A DNA stretch of 64,000 nt from assembly GCA_025093985.1 (NCBI GenBank), contig JACAAK010000003.1:3162001-3226000 (forward strand), in the 5' to 3' direction. This document shows positions 13,430 to 24,017 of this stretch, piece after piece (position 1 is the stretch's first letter; each line of letters begins with the position of its first letter). The stretch is from Calvatia gigantea (lineage: Eukaryota > Basidiomycota > Agaricomycetes > Agaricales > Lycoperdaceae). The translations under genes and the position numbers were made by a program. Below the pieces are notes generated by a model. The model did no database searches and had not been told where the DNA came from. It saw nothing but the letters and a program-made list of their open reading frames with translations.

Positions 13430-14792
13430 TTACTTCTTGTTATTCTTCTGCATGCTGAGGAGCTGCACAAGACGAACACTACAAATGTGGTGAGATGATG
13501 AAATTTGAAAATATCAAGGACGGCGTACAAAATGTTCAGCATATCCAATTCGAGGCCAATGGATTCATTGAGGGCATCAGGTTGGAATAAACCCATTTCA
13601 GCCATGCGAGCATGCTTCAAGATCTTTTGGGTGCTGAAGTACGAAATTAGCCCAAACGATACTCCTTGGGGGATTAGAACTTACTCGTAAAGAATGAAAC
13701 CGCCGAACACGGCTAGTCCTCCATACAGTGAGATAGCCTCACTGATAGCAAGGCTACGAAGACCCATAGGCAAAACCATCGGAGCGACTGAGCTCAGTGC
13801 AACGACAGTAACGCCTGCCAACAAGGGCCCTCCAAGGTGCAGGTACTTGTCGTTCCTTCACAATCGATCAGCGACTCAACTATCAAACAAAACAATCCAA
13901 AACGTACGTCGCAGTAGCACCAATATAAGATATGGAACCAACAACTCCAACGGTATACAGTGCTGCACGTGAAAGTATAGCCGGGCTCAAAAAGAAAAGA
14001 GGGCTCAAAGTTGCAGCTTGACAAGCATTGAAACCCTATAATTACCAATGAGCAACTTGACCTGAGCCTAAAGTAGAATTCAACATACCAGCCAAAAGAG
14101 GTGTTTCTGAATGGGTCTATCTGGAGGAGTATACATTGCGGCCATCATAGTAGTGATGCTACCCAAAAGACCCACTCCCAAGACAACCCCTACAAAAGGT
14201 CAGTTGAATAGAACTATAAGATTCGGTACGGTGACATTTACATGGATTAGCCGCCATTACCCTGAAGGCGAAACCAGACTTGAACATCTGCCTTGCCGTG
14301 AGCGCGGTGAAGAGCAACCCGCCTGCAGTGTACTTGAAGCTGTCATTGAGGTAAGCTCGTTCAGCAGGTTCTAAGGGGGTGCGTGTATCACGATTCAAAG
14401 TTCCCTCAAGGACGACAACAGCAGCAGCCACGCCAGCCTATACATTGTTCAGACAAAGGTGGCCACAAGGAGAGGATACCTACCGCTGTTGCACCGAGTC
14501 GTTGCCAGGAAATCCTTGGAGTTTCTCCCTCACGGAGAGTCGCTCTCTCAAGCTGAAGGAACCTAGACCCCTTGATGAATTGCGGCCTGGTCCATGCCTT
14601 TGTTGCTCGTTGCCTAAGGGCGTCCAGAACAGAGGGCGGTTTCGTGAAATTACTGAAGGCTCGGGTAGGAATCTGGACTGAAATTAATGTCTGTGATGCA
14701 GGTCGGAGACCAGTGCAGGGTACAGACGGCCGGAGGGTAGAGCGAGCTGAGAATATTAGTGGCCGCAAAAATGAATGCTCTAACGGGAACAT
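13430..14792 (-). CDS. Mitochondrial Bax-inhibitor-1 family protein (GHITM/TMBIM5-like)
   Basis: Seven exons (14792-14484, 14437-14242, 14189-14089, 14035-13908, 13855-13685, 13633-13529, 13478-13430) give 352 aa. The N-terminus, MFPLEHSFLRPLIFSARS, is Arg/Ser-rich as expected of a mitochondrial presequence. An in-frame ATG 48 nt upstream (14840) is possible. The conserved core includes RDTRTPLEPAERAYLNDSFKYT, a series of hydrophobic helices, MYTPPD, QKHLFWLGFNACQAATLSPL, GGFILYDTQKILKHAR and NESIGLELDMLNIFVR. This matches the mitochondrial inner-membrane branch of the UPF0005/BI-1 superfamily, which in animals is linked to cristae organisation and proton/calcium exchange. All introns are 46-53 nt. 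It is convergent with SLY1. Confidence 0.92.
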
Positions 14793-15014
14793 GTCGAAAG
14801 ATGTGGAGGAGAGTTGAGAAAAGTGGTTTGCCTGCGGCACTTATGGCGGCTGACCTGGACGGCACATGACGATCTTTGCCACCCGACCAACGTCATCACC
14901 GGCGAAGGTGCCAAGCGAGTGTGAGAAAGTCCGCCTATCAATACTCAGAAATGTGAATAACTACAATATTAACTAACGATAATATAGTCCAGAGGCCTGA
15001 CAGCCCCCCAGATA

Positions 15015-17253
15015 TCATGAAGTAGCCCTAGTGGGCCCATCCACCATTTCTTCAGAGTCTTGCAGCGCAGGGATTCTTGACACATCGATGATTGCAACCT
15101 GGCGACACTCAAGTGCAAGTGCAATTCGGTTGATCCCCGATTCCATTTGCCAGGCTATCTCAAACACGCCAGGTTTGTCGTGCCCTGCATACCATGACCA
15201 CCTCCTCTCCCACGTCTATCAACTCTTTAGCATGAGGTTAACCAACTGAATGAATACACACCTTGGTCCAATATACATGTAACCAACCATCCCCACCACC
15301 AGTCGCCAACCAGCTGCTATCTGGACTGAAGGCGACAGCATACACAGGTCGTTTGTGATCAACCAACACCTTCATGCATCTCCCTGTCACGGTATCCCAT
15401 ACGCGCACCGTGCCATCAAACGACGACGTAGCTAGTATCTCATTCACCCAGAATTTGCGGTGTGGCATCCATCCGATCATGGTGACAGAATGGATGTGCC
15501 CAGCAAGGACAACTACTTGATCCGAAGCTGCAAGACCTGGAATGGTTTCGTCGGAATCGGCTTCAATTTTGTCAACTTTCCAGATTCGAGTTGTGTTGTC
15601 ATCCGAACATGATGCTAAATGCGTTCGCAGAGAGTTGCATTTTAACTGGTTGATCTCATTCGTGTGTCCGCTATGCAAGTCGTTAGCTCGTAGAGGTTAA
15701 GACAAACATAAAGCCGAGGTACCTAAACTTCTTTATGGGCTCTGTTGAATCTGTCTTCATCGCATAGATATTACTGTCAGCACCCCCAGTTACGAATGTT
15801 GTATCATCCAACCATTCAGCGTCCAAACAACAATCTACAACAGGTCGTTAAAAAGGGAAAGTTGAAGGGTGGAAAAGGGAAAAGGGACAGACCCTGGTGA
15901 CACCGGTATTGCCGTACTAGTCGCTTCTCCTTCACATCCCAAAGACATGTAGTCTCGTCGAGACTGGCGGACAGCAGCCACCGTCCGTTTGGAGAGAATC
16001 GTACCGAGAAAACAGGTCCCTGATTGAAGAAAGTTAATTGGTACGAACAGGATATGCAGGAAAGTCTCACCCGATGTTGATAATGTGTGAAGTAAGCATT
16101 ACCCTCGGGCGTGAGTATTCGGAGGACGGAGTCATAAGAGCCAACAGCTAATAGTTTTCCTTCTGGATCCCAGTTTAATGCGGTGAGATCCCCTTGCACA
16201 TCCTTCCGATGATTATCGATTGTTATTGGATTTCCATCCCATGTCGAAAATTCGCCTTTCGAAGCTGGTGGCTCAGGAAGATTCCATAAATTAACTACAG
16301 CGTCTCTGGATCTACTCATACGTAAGAAATTAAGTGCTGAGTTTAGGTATAAAAATTTGGCCATACCCCGTAGCCAGTTGCGCGTATTTTGTGGGATTGA
16401 AAGCGCAAACAAAGACTTCAGTTCGGTGTCCCGGCAGCATCGTTACGGCCTTGGTATTTGCGGCATCATTTATAGAACCTTGAGCAACACGTTGGTACGC
16501 GCGGTTGGAGGCATCAATGCCGGTGAACTGGGCATGTCCCGAGTTGTGCGATGCGTAAGGCTGCGTCGAAATCACCTTGCTGGCCAGTTGAGCGTCCTTT
16601 TGAGCGGGGACGTCTACCTCCATGTCTTCAGACTCATGTCTGGCTCGCTTTTCTTTAGGTCCATTTATTTGTGTGGGAGATACTTTTCGTTTGGCGGCGG
16701 TGTCGCTTGAGGTCAAAGAACCATTTGTCCGAACACCAGTAGTGGTGCCATAAAAGGTTTCACTAGGCGTGGGGATAGTTTGAGGATCTTGAGACGCAGA
16801 TATATCCCGGTTGGATGGGGGGGCTCCGTCTGTGGATGGCTTCAAAGAGGGCACCAGCCGCAAAGTGGTAGACGAAACGACTGGAGATTTTAAAGGCGTC
16901 CCAGAGGAAGAAGGGTCACCCGAGCAGACATGATGTTCCAACAAAGAGAATTTATTTTTGCAGTTTGTTGTCATTGCATCACCACGCCAGTGGGATTCGA
17001 CCTCAAGATAAAGCAGGGCCTTGCCTAGCAATTCAACGAGTTCACCACGAGGTATGTGTTTGTTAAACCATGGGGATTGTTGCAGGGCCCCTTCGGTGCA
17101 TAATGCAAATGCAGAGTGAGCGAAGCCTAACAAACTTAGACAAAACTCGCTTAGCGATTCCACCCAAGATTAACACATACCGGAATCCTTGAAGTACGAG
17201 TATATGAGGCAATTGATTTCGTCTGCAGTTATCCGTATTGGAGGAGCCTCCAT
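15015..17253 (-). CDS. TBL1/SIF2-like LisH-WD40 corepressor subunit
   Basis: Seven exons (17253-17181, 17126-16367, 16311-16071, 16019-15893, 15834-15723, 15670-15262, 15215-15015) give 640 aa. A LisH motif opens the protein (ADEINCLIYSYFKDSGFAHS), followed by the TBL1-type FSLLEHHVC stretch and a disordered Ser/Thr/Pro linker with a basic cluster (PKEKRARHE). About seven WD40 repeats follow, such as TCLWDV, ATSSFDGTVRVWD and ASCSDDNTTRIWK. The family (TBL1XR1, yeast Sif2) is the scaffold of Set3/SMRT-type histone deacetylase complexes. The last exon carries an ending known in basidiomycete homologues (WYAGHDKPGVFEIAW). The start ATG at 17253 directly precedes LisH. Only 293 bp separate it from the divergent DCAF11-like gene. 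Confidence 0.92.
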
Positions 17254-17546
17254 AAAGCGCTACGATAATAAACAGAGTGGGGGACAAAGGTAACAGCCGA
17301 AAGAATACAACTGGCGAGGGGGACCTGTCGAAGCGGACTTGTCGCCTGGTCAAGACGATGGAGATAGTGTGTACATGTTTGGCGTGTCTGTTTGTGGGCA
17401 TGGCCGATGATCTCACGATCATCCATTCCATCACTTTAATGGCGAAGCCCACCGTGCGGCTCAGAGTGATTGCCTGAGTAAGCCACAGAGTTGAACTGAC
17501 TTATCCTCCTCCTTCGCACCTAAAACATCCTCTGCAGCATTCCATC
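17254..17546. promoter_or_regulatory. Shared 293-bp divergent promoter
   Basis: This is the whole space between the start codons of the TBL1-like gene (-) and the DCAF11-like gene (+). Both 5' UTRs and both promoters must fit here. No TATA box or named binding site is evident to me, so the call rests on gene geometry alone. Confidence 0.55.
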
Positions 17547-20028
17547 ATGCAGCCATATCCTCGCCGATCCACTCCTTCGGACGATGACGAACCAACCTCT
17601 AATCTAACCTCTCGTCATGACATCCAGGACATCCTAAGCGGTATGTCCGCCGTCGCTCTATTATGTGCCCATGATATTAACCTAGTTTGTGAGCGAAAAG
17701 ATTTGTTTTCAATGCAAGCTGGTGGCGCACCAGGAGACTCGAGGACCTTTAGTCTTAGTGGTATCAGCCTTCACAACCTCACCAGGCTGCTCAGCAGCGG
17801 GACATCTCCCTTCTACCTTGAGGGAGAAGGTGATGACGACGACGAAGCAGACATCTATGAGGATGACGACGATTGGGACTACGAATCTCGTACTCATAGT
17901 CGCCCCCCTTGGTACGAAGAAGTGACGGAACCCGTAAAAGAAGGCGTCGAGCTCCTTTATAGTGGTGATTTTGGAAGGATAGGCCCTAAATCTCGGGGCC
18001 GCCGGAAGGCTGCGAACATTGCCCGACGTGTGCTCGCACAAGGTTCGACACCAGTTCCTGTATCTTATCGAGAAGAGCTTACAACTGTAAGTTTGACTGC
18101 TTTCCATAACTTTACTCATTGACCTACCTCTGCAGGATATGCTGCCGAATTCTAACGGCACAACTGTGGCAGAATACGCCTCCAACATCTATACCGGTCA
18201 ATTCTCCGCAGGTAATGCTTTGAATACTGCCGATTTCCTACCACCCTTATTGATATCGCATAATTCAGATTCTTCATTCTACTATACATGCGCCCAAGGT
18301 GAAGCACAGAATCAATTGATTTCTACCCGAGGTTGTTGATTTTCTCTAGACTTCCGTTTGCATATATTCGATACAAGTGCTCCTCCACAACCAGTCATAC
18401 CACAGCGACGTTACCTGAGTTACGCTGACGAGGGCATGAGGACAACGATGAAAATCTCTCGGACCATTCAGGGCAGACCCGGGAGGTGGACAATAACAGA
18501 TGCTAACCTCTCTCCAGATAACGAAAGGTGGGTCAAATCTCCAACATAAGTACCTCCCAACACCTAATGATTCATACAGGATGATATACTCTTCCATTGT
18601 GAGGTTCCATGTATGATTATGACCCATGATTCTCACCCTCGAATCACCCTCCGCAGACTCCCACTGTATATATGACTAGCACACGCGAAGATTCACCGCA
18701 ACAAATAGCCATCCCATTTTCTGATCCTGCACACAGCCGAAGTCGCTATGATTATGATAGCCATTTCAGCGAAAGCTTTGGTATCTATAGCTGCCGATTC
18801 TCTGCGGATGGGAACGAGGTTATAGCTGGAGGAAATGGCAAGATATTCGGTTGGTGCTGTCACTCTGTTTCAGAATCAGCCTAAAACTACATCACAGTCT
18901 ATGATCTATTGGCTAGCAAACGAACAGTGAAAATCTCGGCTCACAGTGATGACGTTAATAGTTGTTGCTGGGCTGACACATCGTCGGGCAACGTACTAGT
19001 TAGTGCATCCGATGACACCTTTCTAAAAGTGTGGTAAGATATCGATGTATCATTTCTTCGTTGGATCCTCTTAGATTCCGTGGCATTAGGGACCGGAGGT
19101 CCTTAGGGGCGTCACAAAAAGCCTCGGGGGTGCTGGTTGGTCATACTGAGGGTATTACATACGTTTCAGCAAAAGGGGACGGTCGATATGTGATATCCAA
19201 TGGAAAAGATCAAGCTTTGCGCTTGTGGGATTTACGCAAGATGCGTTCCGGTCAAGAGTTCGAGTCAATTAAAGACAAGCACTACGGCATTCGTGGGTTC
19301 GATTATAGGTCAATTACATCAGTGATCTACCCCGGCGGCTAATTAACTTATCGTTCAGATATTCACGTTATTCGAAGCCTCGGGTGAAGACTCACCCCAA
19401 AGACTGCAGTGTAATGACATACAGGGGGCATACCGTCTACCGAACTCTGATTCGATGCCACTTCAGTCCTGCGTCTAGTACGGGTTCTCAGTACATTTAT
19501 TCTGGCTCCGCTGATGGAAAGATTCATGTAAGTTGTCGTACCGCCCTTCTCCCTGCTTTTCTCATATCCCTCGTAGATCTGGTCTTTGGACGGCCGCATT
19601 GTCCAAGTGCTTGATCGGTCTAAGACTTTACCCATTACATTTGATCCCTCTGCTGCTGACGTCGAGCCAACTCGTGGAGCTCGCCAACCTGCTTGTGTTC
19701 GTGACGTCAGTTGGCATAGTCAGGTAGGTACCACCTGTTGCATCAACCGGCGTTTGTTTGGTGACTCATTGGGTGACAGGAACCTGTGTTGATAAGCGCA
19801 GCTTGGTCAAGTGCTGAAGGCGGCAGTCATATCGCAAGGCACGAGTGGAAAGGCTTGTCCAAAATGGGGAACCGAATCGAGGATTGGGCTCAGAAACAAA
19901 GAGAAGAGGAATCAGAATTTGAAGAACAGCGACGTCGGAGGTCAACGCGATTACGAGCGATGGCGCAGCATAGGTCTGCAGTCCGAAATATGCCAGGAGC
20001 ATTTGGTGGTGACGATGAAGACACCTGA
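17547..20028 (+). CDS. DCAF11/WDR23-like WD40 substrate receptor
   Basis: Twelve exons are inferred, ending at 20028, giving about 636 aa. Exon boundaries after the first intron are 18086/18136, 18211/18269, 18298/18350, 18527/18580, 18598/18657, 18849/18898, 19033/19090, 19308/19359, 19527/19577 and 19723/19780. An acidic run (DDDDEADIYEDDDD) precedes the WD40 domain. Repeats include ASDDTFLKVWDRRS, ISNGKDQALRLWDLRK and GSADGKIHIWSLDG. The order of motifs, including YRGHTVYRTLIRCHFSP, is that of DCAF11/WDR23 and plant LEC14B, receptors of CUL4-DDB1 ubiquitin ligases. The WDR-type motif ending LWDLR is compatible with DDB1 binding. The first intron could end at 17685 or 17718, since both keep frame. 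One internal exon is only 19 nt. Confidence 0.9.
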
Positions 20029-21618
20029 GCCACACTGTTCCGTTTGCATCTCCCGTCGATCGTAGTGGTAATATGAAGTCGCCCTCGTATGTATCACATT
20101 CGCCCCCCGTGTACCACCTATCGTTATGCATTATTCCGCATTTGAAACGCATGGCTTTACCAACCCCTTCTGATATTGTATCATAGGATGCAATGAAGTT
20201 TCCGTAGGGATGTCTGCACTTCCAGCGTTTCTCAACAATCAACAAATAAGCCAAGCAAACCGTCACCCAATAAAAATTTCCCGTCCTAGCAGCACTGCGG
20301 GATTGGGAGGGGCCGAAAAAAAGGTTAGATCCTGACAGTTGATGCGAGATGCATTGACGCCTTGCACCACAAAAGCAACCAAATGATACCCAGTTCAATC
20401 CAGATTGATCCCTACAACATAGGACAAATCGAGGAAGGGAGGGAACGTCTCGGTCAGGGCGAGGCCGTGCTGTGTGTTTGTCCTCCACTGGATGACCTCA
20501 CTCGGGCTGTGGCACATTTATAGCGCAACCCCAAACCATCTCTTTTACATTTTCCGTACTCTGAGAAGCAGGGGTTATCAGCGATTTGAACCCTCAAAGC
20601 TTTAAAGTTTCAAGCTTCACCGACCACGTCCCGTTTAACCATCGTGTAATCACGTAGGTGGCAACAGGCTCCCCGGTTCACACCGAAACCAGTTTCACCT
20701 CATCACCAACTCATACTACGTCTAACTTTTTACCTGGCGCTTGTGCCCATGTCCTCAGATTCACGTATGTTTCCGGTGTATCCTTACCAGAGGCATGCAT
20801 CCCCCCACCATCCAGCCCTTTTCATTGTCAGTCAAATGTCACCACACCGTTGAATGTCGTGGCCTGGGAGAATGATCGCGTAGGCAGTGTCGATGTGATC
20901 GCTTCACCAATCGCATGTCCAATGACGTGGTGTCCGGTTAGGCTGGGGGCCTTCGAATTTCCTAGACCCTAATTGTCTCGCTACAAGCCTTCCGATACAG
21001 CGCATCGCCCGTGCGACGCACTTTGGACTAGCGGCGCCACTTCGTGAATTCGTGTTTTATGAAAACACCTTTAATGCCGACTCATTCCCCCGATATAGCA
21101 CCTTCCATCTCATTGAATTTGTCGAAATATGAGCAACTTTGGCGCTTCTCGTCATCGCCGCGACCCAGGTGATGCCTATGTCTCCGCCACCTTTTCCACA
21201 GCTTCCGCAGCCAATTAGAAAGGGCACTGGTGGGCTGTTCCTGACCAGCTTGACCCGGCCACTCCGCAATTTATTCTCCAAGTGGAAATGTATCACACAC
21301 ACCCCTGTGGCAAGGCACGCGCGGGTGTGAGCACCATGAAACATGAGCACTTTGCACTGGCATTTAAAGCTGATGACTACAGTCCTTGCCCCATGCGCCT
21401 CTTGTTGCCAACCCCTGCTGGAACTACAAACGGCATCGAAGGCTTTGAAAGGACAATAGCACGGAAACGTCCTGACAGCATTATTGTGGTATGTGTCTCA
21501 CACTACATATAAACGCGCCTTCCGCTGGTCCTTAGTATCTCCTCTGCCCAGTCAATCTCCTGGATCGCTCACCGGGCCACTTCTACTATCAAATTACCCC
21601 AGAGCCATCAATCTTCCG
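20029..21618. other. Intergenic, no supported gene
   Basis: Roughly 1.6 kb lie between two plus-strand genes. Plus frame 20658-20972 and minus frames here show no domain or splice logic. The minus 240-aa frame at 19766-20488 overlaps the DCAF11-like 3' exon and is rejected. The region should contain the DCAF11-like 3' UTR and the promoter of the next orphan gene. Confidence 0.5.
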
Positions 21619-22494
21619 ATGCTTTTCCCTAATGATACCGAATCTAGTAAAACCAGCAATTCTTCCGGCCAGTCTGTGAGGCTTCAAAAAAGAAAGGTCC
21701 CAGGGCTCGCAACGGATATAAAGATGTTCCAGCCCAGCTTTTTCTATGACAATCTTTCTCCGACGTCCTTCAATTACCTGCCCTTTCCGCCTCACGCGGA
21801 ACATTCCCCGGTGAGGGTTGAAGATACACCTTTGTATAGCCAGGCGTACCTCGGTATGGACGAACAAAGTTGTGTGAACCACAGGAGGCGGAGGGAATGG
21901 GATATGGATTCAGGCTACGGTTCAGAACATGGCAGTTTTGATTCAGCATCTCCTGCAGATGTTCCCTCATCTTGCCATAGCGCTACGACAAGTTGTGCCG
22001 CTGATTTGCTATCGGCGCAACAATTTCATTATCCACATCCGTCGTATCCCGTTTGTGATGCCCGATCCGAACAATTCGCTTGCTTGCGTGCTCAACCTAC
22101 GTTCTCTTATCCATCGTCGCCCCACTCAACCGCAGATTTTCCTCGGGAAGTATCTAACTCGTTTCCGCTTCCAATTCGACCCTCTCCCTCTCTACCGCTT
22201 CACCAGCCTCGTCCTTCGAGGCGAATACCTATCATTTCACTTTCGCAACTGGCCTCTGCTTGTGAGGATGCTGAGCCGGCGCCTCATCAGACATCATCGG
22301 CCATACACAAACATCGCACCGAATCCTCCCCACCCACCAGTTTCTATTCTTCGGATTCCTCATGGCCGTCGCACCCAAAATATGGCCGTGACAAGCAGGA
22401 TCCTTTGGCGCCACAGACCCTTCGGGAAGATACGAGGATCGGACGTTTTCTACAATGCTCATGTGGTTGTATGGAAACATACGCTGTTGCTTGA
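21619..22494 (+). CDS. Orphan Ser/Pro-rich protein
   Basis: This is a single open exon of 291 aa from the first in-frame ATG (MLFPNDTESSKTSNSS). It is not recognised. The protein is rich in Ser, Pro, His and Tyr, with a charged middle (HRRRREWDMDSGYGSEHG) and a short C-terminal cysteine cluster (FLQCSCGCMETYAVA). The composition is that of an intrinsically disordered fungal regulator rather than a spurious frame. A second long frame (21929-22519) overlaps it but has the poorer composition. The gene is followed 268 bp later by the convergent homeodomain-like gene. No signal peptide or membrane helix is seen. Confidence 0.6.
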   Translation: MLFPNDTESSKTSNSSGQSVRLQKRKVPGLATDIKMFQPSFFYDNLSPTSFNYLPFPPHAEHSPVRVEDTPLYSQAYLGMDEQSCVNHRRRREWDMDSGYGSEHGSFDSASPADVPSSCHSATTSCAADLLSAQQFHYPHPSYPVCDARSEQFACLRAQPTFSYPSSPHSTADFPREVSNSFPLPIRPSPSLPLHQPRPSRRIPIISLSQLASACEDAEPAPHQTSSAIHKHRTESSPPTSFYSSDSSWPSHPKYGRDKQDPLAPQTLREDTRIGRFLQCSCGCMETYAVA

Positions 22495-22762
22495 GGTAGT
22501 TCGGTGTCGAGGGTCATAGACATTTACGATACGACGAAGTAACAACATGCAAATACTGGGCAAATTTCCGTATTGTGTGTACAATAGTAACATCCAAGGA
22601 AGACGAAGGCGATCGGTACACCGCATCATGTGATGCATGAACATACTCCGCGAATCTTCAGTTCCTGTCCTCGGCTACTCGTTTTCAATAACATCATAAG
22701 TCACACCGACCGAAGTGTTCAGGCCGTCGGTTGTGTTCGTCTTGAGTTCCAGATCTCCATTA

Positions 22763-23863
22763 TTAAAGTCCTGGTTCCCCGTTACGGAGTGATTGGATTT
22801 CCGGATCGGAAGAACCATGGCCAGAGGCGCTTGCAAAGTTGACCTGAGTGTGGAAGTTCCAAGCTGAGTGGCTGAGTTCAGGTACATATAGGCCGTCCCT
22901 ATCGAATTGGTCGTATAAGCTATTGCATTGATCAAGAGCCCACGGGCTAATGAAAGAGTCCATAAAATTTTCGGGTTTGATGGGGGTTTCGCTCCTGGAC
23001 AGAGAGCCAACGGCGGAGACCTTCTCATAGAGATATTCCGTAGCGTCTCGGTTTTCGTTCAATGGACTGTTTGTGGTAGCGGTTCCGACAGTGTTGCTGC
23101 TTATCATCCCAGATGGTGAACCCTGGCCCGAAGACGGAGTCGCCACCGAAGGGATGAAATCCTGTTCCAAGTAAGGCTCCTGTTTGGGAATAACATAGTT
23201 ACTGCGCTCAGAGGATGTATTTCCGGGATGCGTTGAGGCACGTTTCGGTATCCTTGCCCCTGCTGGGATTGGGGGAGTCTGGGAAGAGGGCTGGGACGAG
23301 CCTTGAGATATTGTACGTATTAATAGATGTTCCTGAGTTTTTGTTGCAAGAGGCTTTGAGTCAGTCTGTGTAGAATACATTAATTCTATTGAAGCCAAGA
23401 AAGCGCAGTTTTACTGACGGAAGTGGCTTCTTGAGGTTGCTTAGCCCTTGCACGTTTCAAGTTTGTGTATTTGTCTTCCTTTGCTACGCGGAGACCTAGC
23501 GGAGTGGTAAGTGTGTTTTCCGGTCCTACTCTATTTCAACTAGCCTCTTGAATGGAAATAGTCGTATATATGCCGGCGGTCGACGCAGTAACGTTCCTGA
23601 ATTTCTTTTCTAACAGCAAAAGTAGGCATCTTGGCACCCGGAAAAATGAGGGCTTCCATTTCCGCGACAAGATCCGGTGAAAGACGTAGAGCCAAACGAT
23701 GCGGATTCACCCTGCGGGTCTTCGGTCGCTCCTCATTGCTAGGGATTGAGTGAGAGAGGTAATCCTGTCTGCTGGCCAGAGATGCACATCGGCGTTGTGG
23801 AGGAAGCCCAGCCTGCGAGAGCTCAGATGATCCATGAGTCGATTCAGAGTGAGCGGAATCCAT
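22763..23863 (-). CDS. Homeodomain-like DNA-binding protein
   Basis: Three exons (23863-23545, 23495-23419, 23365-22763) give about 332 aa. Residues about 55-115 contain LRLSPDLVAEMEALIF, then MPTFAVRKEIQERYCVD and RRHIYDYFHSRGLRV. The last stretch resembles the recognition helix of a homeodomain, with YFHSR in the place of WFxNR, and a basic tail follows (KRARAK). The remainder is disordered, Ser/Thr/Pro-rich, with possible activation segments. The conserved stretch HSRGLRV is split by the first intron (23496-23544). Its only in-phase donor begins GC (GCTAGT). The start ATG at 23863 gives MDSAHSESTHG. It is transcribed in the same direction as SKI2, whose stop is 154 bp upstream. The biological role is unknown. 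Confidence 0.75.
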
Positions 23864-24017
23864 CTCAGAGAAGAAGAAGGATATGCGCTTTTTGATAGGG
23901 AGGTGCGTTTTATGAGGGAGGTGGCGTCAGATGAAGCAAACAGGTGCAAGCTTAAACCAATACAATGTCACGTGCACTGCAGTCTCAAAATTTCCCCAAT
24001 TGAAGTATGTACTGTAG

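Noticed and set aside
19766..20488. 240-aa minus-strand frame
   Set aside because: It overlaps the last DCAF11-like exon on the opposite strand and has no domain.
21929..22519. 196-aa plus-strand frame overlapping the orphan at 21619
   Set aside because: It shares the region with a better-composed frame and looks like a shadow of it.
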